Assembly (NCBI GenBank): GCA_041671025.1
Contig: JBAZCI010000007.1
Coordinates: 1-48,404, forward strand
Reading direction: 5' to 3'
Source: JBAZCI01 sp041671025
GTDB taxonomy: Bacteria > Patescibacteriota > Patescibacteriia > UBA10025
Length of the DNA stretch: 48,404 nucleotides
The notes under the pieces are model-generated. The model searched no databases. It was given only the letters and a program-made list of their open reading frames with translations, and was not told where the DNA came from. Below, in pieces: positions 42,790-48,404 of the stretch. The translations under genes were made by a program, and so were the position numbers. Position 1 is the first letter of the stretch, and each line of letters opens with the position of its first letter.

Positions 42790-42795
42790 TTGCCC

Positions 42796-42825
42796 TTGCC
42801 CTATCCCTCTCGATTCACGTATACT
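42796..42825 (+). promoter_or_regulatory. Promoter for the murA operon, short leader
   Basis: TTGCCC (42796-42801; 4/6), 18-base spacer, TATACT (42820-42825; 5/6). Thirteen bases to the ATG of murA predict a leader of about 6-7 bases. It is back-to-back with the PEGA promoter. Confidence 0.5.
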
Positions 42826-42838
42826 GGAATGGAAATGT

Positions 42839-44122
42839 ATGGAATATTTTAGCATTACCGGAGGTACCTCGCTCAACGGGGATATCGCAGTGAGCGGAGC
42901 AAAAAATGCTGCGCTCAAGTTATTAAGTGCCGCGCTGCTTACGAAAGAAACATGCGTGTTGCACAATGTGCCCGATATCGCCGATGTACGATCAATGATC
43001 AAGCTTTTACAGCTTCTCGGAGCAAAAGTGGAATATACCCAACACACGGTGACTGTTACGGCAGAGGATATTACCGATGTCTTGGACTATCAATTGGTGA
43101 AGCATATGCGGGCATCTATTGTTCTCATCGGTCCACTCGTCGCGCGTATCGGACGCGCAGTGCTTCCACTTCCTGGCGGGTGCTTGATCGGCGCCCGGCC
43201 TATTGATACCCATGTCAATGCATTTACACAGATGGGAATTAAAGTGGAATACAATGGCGATTTATATACGTTTACCCGGGATGCGTTCCGGGGATCTCGC
43301 GTCATCCTTGACGAGATGAGTGTAACTGCGACAGAAAATATACTGATTGCCGCATGTCTCGCGCCGGGTCATACGGAAATTCGGCTTGCTGCCTGTGAAC
43401 CCGAAATAGCCGATTTGGCTCGATTTCTTATCTCTATGGGAGCAAAAATTGACGGCATTGATACTTCGACATTGCGCATCCAAGGGGTCAAATCACTACA
43501 CGGTACAGAGCATACACTTATACCTGACCGGATTGAAGCGGGGACGTTTGCCATCGCCGCGGCAGTGAGCAGGGGAACGGTCAATATTCACGGCGTGATT
43601 CCGGATCATTTGGATGCCGTTCTCAATACGCTCTCTCAGGCAAATGTGCGATATGAATTCACCCAAGAATCCGGAGAATTCCAGACGATGCACATACTTC
43701 CTACGACGATATTCGAGCCGGTGTCAATTGCAACACGCCCGCATCCCGGGTTTCCCACAGATCTTCAGGCTCCTTTAAGCGTACTGATGACGCAAGCTAA
43801 CGGAACGAGTAAAATATTTGAAACGATGTATGACGGCCGACTTGGGTATATTCAGGAGCTTCATCGCATGGGAGCAAATGCTGAAATTCTTGATTCGCAT
43901 ACGGCACTTGTTTCCGGTCCCACGGCATTATACGGCAAACGAATTACGTCGCTGGATATTCGTGCGGGTGCCACTCTGCTGATTGCAGCGATAATCGCGA
44001 ACGGTGAAAGCCAGCTCGAGCACATTGAACGTATTGATCGTGGATATGAGCGGATTGAAGACCGTCTCAACGCGCTTGGCGCCAAGATAAAACGACTACC
44101 AGCCGATATACATGGAAAATAA
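42839..44122 (+). CDS. murA: UDP-N-acetylglucosamine 1-carboxyvinyltransferase
   Basis: 427 residues, normal length. It transfers enolpyruvate from phosphoenolpyruvate to UDP-GlcNAc, the first committed step of peptidoglycan synthesis. Lys22 in SGAKNAAL and Cys115 in LPGGCLIGARP (the residue targeted by fosfomycin) are in place, as are the RPHPGFPTDLQAP and DIRAGATLL blocks. The presence of Cys, not Asp, predicts fosfomycin sensitivity of the enzyme. First gene of a five-gene unit; overlaps ctpA by 11 bases. Confidence 0.96.
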   Translation: MEYFSITGGTSLNGDIAVSGAKNAALKLLSAALLTKETCVLHNVPDIADVRSMIKLLQLLGAKVEYTQHTVTVTAEDITDVLDYQLVKHMRASIVLIGPLVARIGRAVLPLPGGCLIGARPIDTHVNAFTQMGIKVEYNGDLYTFTRDAFRGSRVILDEMSVTATENILIAACLAPGHTEIRLAACEPEIADLARFLISMGAKIDGIDTSTLRIQGVKSLHGTEHTLIPDRIEAGTFAIAAAVSRGTVNIHGVIPDHLDAVLNTLSQANVRYEFTQESGEFQTMHILPTTIFEPVSIATRPHPGFPTDLQAPLSVLMTQANGTSKIFETMYDGRLGYIQELHRMGANAEILDSHTALVSGPTALYGKRITSLDIRAGATLLIAAIIANGESQLEHIERIDRGYERIEDRLNALGAKIKRLPADIHGK

Positions 44123-45353
44123 CCAAACACAAGCAACTCCAGTTTACAAAAAGAAGTCAGCCGCTTTTAGTTTTTTTGTGATTGGACTGCTGGTTCTAAT
44201 TTCGTTTTCGCTCGGGTTGATGATCGGGTTGTGGACCAATTCTGGGACCGCACTTTCTTTTTCAAAATTACTCTCCTCACTGCCAGATTCTTTTGCACAG
44301 ACTGGGGTACGCACACAGACATTTACCGATGTCTGGGAGTCGATTCAAAACCGGTATGTTGGAGGATCTCAAGAGCCGGAAAAAATGTATTATGGCGCGT
44401 TATCGGGATTGGTCCAAAGCCTTGGCGATCCGTATTCCGTATTTCTAGATCCTGAAATGACCAAGGAATTCTCCCGGGAACTGGAGGGAGAGTTTGATGG
44501 AATTGGGGCAGAAATCGGGTTTAAAGATAATATCCTCACGATTGTCTCGCCACTCCGTGATTCTCCGGCTAGTAAGGCCGGATTGCGCGCAGGTGACCAT
44601 GTTCTCCATATTGACGGGAAGGACACGTCAAATCTGTCGTTGAGTGAGGCGGTAGCCCTGATCCGCGGGGAGAAGGGGACGACCGTGCAGCTTGAACTTT
44701 TTCGAAGCGAAGAAGACACTCCCTTTACAGTCGATGTAACGAGAGATACAATAACTGTCGAGAGTGTGCAGTGGCGCATGATTGGCAGTATCGCATATAT
44801 TGAAATCATTCATTTTGATTCCCAATCTGGAACAAAGTTCGACCAAGTGCTCCGTGAGGCGTTGGTACAAAATCCTACGGGTGTAGTTGTCGATCTGCGC
44901 GATAATCCCGGAGGGTATCTTGAAGATGCGGTTCATATTGCAAGTGCATTTTTGCCGGAGTCGGGTCAAGCGGTGGTTATTGAACGTTTCCGCGACGGCA
45001 AGGAAGAGATACATTCAACTGAACGAGCCGGAACGCTTGTCGATCTGCCCGTTGTCGTGCTGGCCAATGAAGGCAGCGCCTCAGCGTCAGAAATTGTCGC
45101 GGGCGCACTTCAGGATCACGGACGCGCAAAGATTGTCGGTAAAAAGACCTTTGGAAAAGGAACAGTCCAGGATTTAGAGGAGTTTTCAGACGGGTCATCG
45201 CTCAAACTGACCATTGCAGAATGGCTTACCCCCAAAAAACGTTCGATTAATAAGGACGGCATCTCACCCGATATTGAAGTAGATCGCACAATTGACGATA
45301 CCGAGGACGACGCTCAGCTGCAAAAAGCACTGGAAATTGTTACTCTACCGTAG
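44112..45353 (+). CDS. S41-family carboxyl-terminal processing protease (CtpA-like)
   Basis: 413 residues. An N-terminal helix (about 19-41) anchors the protein with the protease outside. A PDZ domain covers about 120-205. The S41 domain carries VVDLRDNPGG (259-268), the serine nucleophile within NEGSASASE (319-327), and Lys349 in KTFGKG. Such proteases trim extracytoplasmic proteins, including peptidoglycan hydrolases, which suits its place after murA. Overlaps murA by 11 bases and abuts the acylphosphatase. Confidence 0.93.
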   Translation: MENNQTQATPVYKKKSAAFSFFVIGLLVLISFSLGLMIGLWTNSGTALSFSKLLSSLPDSFAQTGVRTQTFTDVWESIQNRYVGGSQEPEKMYYGALSGLVQSLGDPYSVFLDPEMTKEFSRELEGEFDGIGAEIGFKDNILTIVSPLRDSPASKAGLRAGDHVLHIDGKDTSNLSLSEAVALIRGEKGTTVQLELFRSEEDTPFTVDVTRDTITVESVQWRMIGSIAYIEIIHFDSQSGTKFDQVLREALVQNPTGVVVDLRDNPGGYLEDAVHIASAFLPESGQAVVIERFRDGKEEIHSTERAGTLVDLPVVVLANEGSASASEIVAGALQDHGRAKIVGKKTFGKGTVQDLEEFSDGSSLKLTIAEWLTPKKRSINKDGISPDIEVDRTIDDTEDDAQLQKALEIVTLP

Positions 45354-45632
45354 ATGCCCGTTGCCCATCGCATCATCGTCTACGGGGATGTGCAGGGAGT
45401 TGGCCTCCGGTGGAATATCAGGCAATACTGCCAACAGGAGGGCATAAGGGGTCACGTACGCAACAAACCTTCCGGGTCCGTGGAGATCATGTGTCAGGGC
45501 ACAACAGAACAGATAAAACGGCTTGTTGAGTTTTTAAAAAAAAGCCCAAACGGATCACGTGTCCAAGAGGTTGAGCATTCAACGGGTAATACGAGCGTAT
45601 CATTTATTTCATTCAGTATTAAAATGTCATGA
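45354..45632 (+). CDS. Acylphosphatase
   Basis: 92 residues. The catalytic VQGVGLRW (14-21) provides the phosphate-binding Arg, and HVRNKPSGSVE holds the catalytic Asn. It hydrolyses acyl phosphates such as carbamoyl phosphate in the cytoplasm. Usual sequence is VQGVGFR; here Phe is Leu, a mild change. Start ATG lies directly after the ctpA stop; the end overlaps rplI by 4 bases. Confidence 0.9.
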   Translation: MPVAHRIIVYGDVQGVGLRWNIRQYCQQEGIRGHVRNKPSGSVEIMCQGTTEQIKRLVEFLKKSPNGSRVQEVEHSTGNTSVSFISFSIKMS

Positions 45633-46081
45633 AAGTTGTACTCACAGAGCATGTGCAGAATATAGGTCGACAAGGAAGTGTTATTAACGTCCGTGAAGGA
45701 TTTGCCCGCAACTTTCTTTTTCCGCGGAAACTCGCCGTTCCGGCAACTGCATCTATGGTGAAAAGCATACTTGATACTGCTGGTAAAAAGAAAAAAGAGG
45801 AAAATGATGAAATACAGAAGTTTGAAGCGCTCATTAAGCGTCTCAAGCAAACCCCGGTTGTTATTCGGGCGAAAGCTTCCGAAGCTGGACGTCTGTTTGG
45901 CGGGATCGCCGTTAAGGATATCGTGGAACGTATTGAAGAAGTGAGCGGCATGCGCATCCCCGGTGACAATGTTCAGTTACCTTCACCGATACGTGCAATT
46001 GGCGCGTTTGAGGTTGAGATCAAACTGGCACCTGGTCACACAGAAAAACTTACATTACACATTGAGCCCATACCCGCATGA
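45629..46081 (+). CDS. rplI: 50S ribosomal protein L9
   Basis: 150 residues. The N-terminal domain (MKVVLTEHVQNIGRQGSVINVREGFARNFLFP) contains the L9 signature GxxG...V..GYARNFL, here with F for Y. A long helix from about 50 to 75 links it to the C-terminal domain. Some CPR lineages lack L9, so its presence is a useful marker. Overlaps both neighbours by 4 bases. Confidence 0.96.
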   Translation: MKVVLTEHVQNIGRQGSVINVREGFARNFLFPRKLAVPATASMVKSILDTAGKKKKEENDEIQKFEALIKRLKQTPVVIRAKASEAGRLFGGIAVKDIVERIEEVSGMRIPGDNVQLPSPIRAIGAFEVEIKLAPGHTEKLTLHIEPIPA

Positions 46082-47691
46082 GTAAAACTCGCTACATATT
46101 TGTTACCGGTGGCGTTTGTTCCGGTCTCGGCAAAGGTATTGTCGCGTCGTCAATTGGCGCATTACTGAATGCCTACGGCTTCCGGGTTTTTAGCTTAAAA
46201 TTTGATCCATACCTCAATATCGATCCGGGTACAATGAATCCGTATCAGCATGGCGAGGTGTACGTGTTGAAGGACGGGACTGAAACTGATCTTGACCTCG
46301 GACACTACGAGCGTTTTTTAGATGTCAATCTGAACGCACAGAGCAGTTTGACGACCGGTCAGGTCTACCGTGATGTGATTGAAAAGGAACGCAAAGGATC
46401 TTTTTTAGGAAAGACGATACAGATCATCCCGCATATTACCGACGGAATAAAAAAGCGAATATATAGTACTGCTGAATCAAGTAAGGCGGATTTTTTGATC
46501 ATGGAAATAGGCGGAACGGTAGGCGATATTGAAGGTGAACCTTTTCTGGAGTCTGCCCGACAATTGCGCCAGGAAGCCGGAAAAGAAAACGTACTTTTTG
46601 TACACGTCGCACTTCTTCCGTATCTGAAAACTTCGCGTGAATTAAAAACCAAGCCCGCGCAGGCAAGCGTCCGTGAATTACGCAGACTGGGTATTCAGCC
46701 GGAAATTATCATTCTCCGTGCGGATACCCCGATAAAAAAAGAACATCTTGAAAAAGTGTCGCTTTTTTGCAACGTCCCGTTCGAGGCGGTGTTTCCGGCG
46801 CAGACAAGCCGCAGTATTTATGAAGTTCCTCTGAATCTCGAGAGCCATAAGATATCCCAGATTATTTTTTCACAATTCGGCATTAAACCGCCCAAAGCTA
46901 ATTTGACGTCATGGAAGACGTTGGTGAGGAGAATTAAGCACCCGACAAAAAGTGTGCATATTGCGATGGTAGGTAAGTATACAGAGCTCGGAGACGCTTA
47001 CTTAAGCGTCATTGAGGCGCTCAAAGCCGCGGCCTACTTTCACAATGGCCGTTTGAAGCTCGATTGGGTTGATGCAGAAAAAATAGAAAAAAATGATCAG
47101 AAAGAATGGGAAATTCTGAAGAGCGCGCAGGGGATCGTTATTCCGGGAGGGTTCGGTTCACGGGGCGTAGAGGGTAAAATACTTGCTGCGGGGTATGCCC
47201 GTACGTCAAAAATTCCGTACTTAGGATTATGTCTTGGTATGCAGATCGCAACAATTGAATTTGCGCGTTCAGTGTTGAAACTCAAAGATGCAAACAGTAC
47301 GGAGTTTGATGCGCAGGCAAAAGACCCGGTGATTCATATCATACCCGAACAGGAAAAAAAGCTTCTCAAGAGAGAGTACGGCGCATCCATGCGTCTGGGC
47401 TCCTGGGCATGTGTTCTTGAAAAAGATACGTTGTCCGCAAAAGCGTACGGAGAGCTTAAAATTGATGAGCGGCATCGTCATCGGTACGAATTTAATAACA
47501 GTTACCGGGAACAGATGGAGGCCGCGGGACTACGTATCGCGGGTACGACTCCCGACAAGACGCTTGTGGAAATTGTTGAACTCAAAGACCACCCGTGGTT
47601 TGTCGGAGTGCAGTTCCATCCTGAATTTCAGTCACGACCTTTACGGCCGCATCCTTTGTTCCGTGATTTTATCCGCGCGAGCCTGAAGTAA
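46078..47691 (+). CDS. pyrG: CTP synthase
   Basis: 537 residues. The synthetase half begins YIFVTGGVCSGLGKGI and includes DPYLNIDPGTMNPYQHGEV and DLDLGHYERF. The glutaminase half has the nucleophile Cys385 in GLCLGMQ and the His/Glu pair of HPEFQSRP. It aminates UTP to CTP using glutamine, and CTP is also needed to activate the nonulosonic acid. Small oddity: KFDPY replaces the usual KLDPY. Overlaps rplI by 4 bases. Confidence 0.97.
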   Translation: MSKTRYIFVTGGVCSGLGKGIVASSIGALLNAYGFRVFSLKFDPYLNIDPGTMNPYQHGEVYVLKDGTETDLDLGHYERFLDVNLNAQSSLTTGQVYRDVIEKERKGSFLGKTIQIIPHITDGIKKRIYSTAESSKADFLIMEIGGTVGDIEGEPFLESARQLRQEAGKENVLFVHVALLPYLKTSRELKTKPAQASVRELRRLGIQPEIIILRADTPIKKEHLEKVSLFCNVPFEAVFPAQTSRSIYEVPLNLESHKISQIIFSQFGIKPPKANLTSWKTLVRRIKHPTKSVHIAMVGKYTELGDAYLSVIEALKAAAYFHNGRLKLDWVDAEKIEKNDQKEWEILKSAQGIVIPGGFGSRGVEGKILAAGYARTSKIPYLGLCLGMQIATIEFARSVLKLKDANSTEFDAQAKDPVIHIIPEQEKKLLKREYGASMRLGSWACVLEKDTLSAKAYGELKIDERHRHRYEFNNSYREQMEAAGLRIAGTTPDKTLVEIVELKDHPWFVGVQFHPEFQSRPLRPHPLFRDFIRASLK

Positions 47692-47741
47692 AACAAACTC
47701 CCCACAGAAGAGAGCGTACCTCCGGAGGGCGACCGTCAGGA

Positions 47742-48029
47742 TTATTTTTTTGCAGCAGGTACGACGCTTACGAATGTGCGTAAAACAAGTTTCCCGTTGA
47801 ATCGGCGTCTGGATGCCTTTGCAAATTTTACCGTACCCGCAGCTTTTGCAAATAGGGTATGGTCAGTGCCCATGCCCACATTTTTCCCGGCATAAAATTT
47901 CGTGCCGCGCTGACGGACTAAAATATTTCCTGCCCGTGCCAGTTCGCCTGCAAACACTTTAACTCCGAGCCGCTTTGATTCTGATTCGCGGCCTAGACTT
48001 GTTGTACCTACTCCTTTTACGTGTGCCAT
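47742..48029 (-). CDS. rpmA: 50S ribosomal protein L27
   Basis: 95 residues. Contains RESESKRLGVK, AGNILVRQRGTKFYAGKNVGMGTDHTLFA and VKF, the L27 hallmark. The N-terminus starts MAHVKGVGTTSLGR, without the cleaved extension found in Firmicutes. L27 sits near the peptidyl-transferase centre. It usually follows rplU, which is not in the window. It has its own promoter. Confidence 0.95.
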   Translation of the reverse strand: MAHVKGVGTTSLGRESESKRLGVKVFAGELARAGNILVRQRGTKFYAGKNVGMGTDHTLFAKAAGTVKFAKASRRRFNGKLVLRTFVSVVPAAKK

Positions 48030-48056
48030 ATATCAAAAAATAACGTATGTAGAAAG

Positions 48057-48085
48057 AATATACATCAGCGGACAAACCTTGTCAA
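48057..48085 (-). promoter_or_regulatory. Consensus promoter for rpmA
   Basis: On the minus strand: TTGACA (48085-48080; 6/6), 17-base spacer, TATATT (48062-48057; 5/6). The leader is about 20 bases. No clear Shine-Dalgarno sequence precedes the ATG at 48029. Confidence 0.78.
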
Positions 48086-48094
48086 CCTGCATAA

Positions 48095-48391
48095 TCACTG
48101 TGTAAACGGGTTCTTTATCCCGTCGATGACGAGAGGTGGAGTCTGTTTTTTTTGGTCGTACTGTGCACTAATGGTCTGGAAGAGTGATATGTTTACCCGT
48201 TGTTGACGGGCGCTTATCTCTGAGTCGTCTATCGGTCGCGGGCTCACGACGACGTCGTACACAGAAGTTTTGAGAAAAAGACCGATTAAAATTATTGCAA
48301 CGACTGCAAGCAGACACACAACGCGATATGTGGATGCTGTTATATATCCTATTGCAGACCTGGGATGTAGACCCTGTACAGAGAGTTTCAT
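48095..48391 (-). CDS. Small single-helix membrane protein of unknown function
   Basis: 98 residues with one hydrophobic helix near 22-41 (YRVVCLLAVVAIILIGLFL) and a polar C-terminal tail of ~55 residues. No cysteine lipobox or known domain. It lies upstream of rpmA and in the same direction, but rpmA has its own promoter. The ATG at 48391 leaves only 13 bases to the window edge, so its upstream context is unseen. Confidence 0.5.
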   Translation of the reverse strand: MKLSVQGLHPRSAIGYITASTYRVVCLLAVVAIILIGLFLKTSVYDVVVSPRPIDDSEISARQQRVNISLFQTISAQYDQKKQTPPLVIDGIKNPFTQ

Positions 48392-48404
48392 AGTTCTTTT
48401 TCGA

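Noticed and set aside
45494..45969. Minus-strand open frames opposite acylphosphatase and rplI
   Set aside because: They mirror two well-conserved genes and encode no recognisable protein.
47719..47728. Perfect palindrome CCTCCGGAGG between pyrG and rpmA as a terminator
   Set aside because: A palindrome with no loop cannot form a useful hairpin, and the T-run lies 20 bases further on without an adjoining stem.

Overview
The window reads as a stretch of a bacterial chromosome, most likely from the Candidate Phyla Radiation (Patescibacteria, perhaps Parcubacteria). This placement is inference. It rests on the GGGPQVRIF-type FG-GAP repeats at the left edge, PEGA-domain, DUF2304 and GtrA proteins, TAA/TAG/TGA all used as stops, tightly packed genes with 4-base overlaps, and a surface-glycan locus beside compact housekeeping genes. 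No rRNA, tRNA, CRISPR array, transposase or integrase was found, and no gene-free stretch exceeds about 210 bases.

Layout. (1) 1-10741, plus strand: the end of a repeat surface protein; a GtrA flippase-like protein with a polyprenyl-phosphate glycosyltransferase; three nucleotide-sugar genes (UDP-glucuronate decarboxylase-like, GDP-6-deoxyhexose reductase/dehydratase-like, UDP-glucose dehydrogenase); then a run of glycosyltransferases (GT2, GT4, GT-C-like) and a DUF2304 protein. (2) 10771-30790, minus strand, 21 head-to-tail genes: read in transcription order, a small membrane protein, a GDP-mannose 3,5-epimerase homologue, an ABC-2 glycan exporter (Wzm/Wzt type), six genes that together make a CMP-activated nonulosonic acid (legionaminic type: cytidylyltransferase, synthase, hydrolysing 2-epimerase, acetyltransferase, aminotransferase, 4,6-dehydratase), then HisF-like, HisH-like and a PP-loop N-acetyl-sugar amidotransferase that should install an acetamidino group, two Gfo/Idh/MocA oxidoreductases, a methyltransferase, and transferases including a GNGPSL protein resembling GT42 sialyltransferases and two tandem GT-B paralogues. 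(3) 30978-32979: two convergent, self-contained genes with their own consensus promoters, TTG starts and facing terminators. (4) 33188-41429, plus: a GT-C-like membrane protein, a large anchored protein of unknown function, a small membrane protein, the four dTDP-L-rhamnose genes in the order C-B-D-A, and adenosylhomocysteinase inserted between rmlC and rmlB. (5) 41435-48404: a PEGA protein (minus), murA-ctpA-acylphosphatase-rplI-pyrG (plus), then rpmA and a small membrane protein (minus).

Together, regions 1, 2 and 4 can supply UDP-glucuronate, UDP-xylose, a GDP-6-deoxyhexose, GDP-L-galactose, dTDP-L-rhamnose and a CMP-nonulosonate, plus about a dozen transferases and an ABC exporter: a complete cell-surface glycan factory. 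The most notable point is a predicted acetamidino-nonulosonate pathway with a HisF paralogue whose second catalytic aspartate is changed to glutamate, next to uncharacterised candidate nonulosonate transferases.
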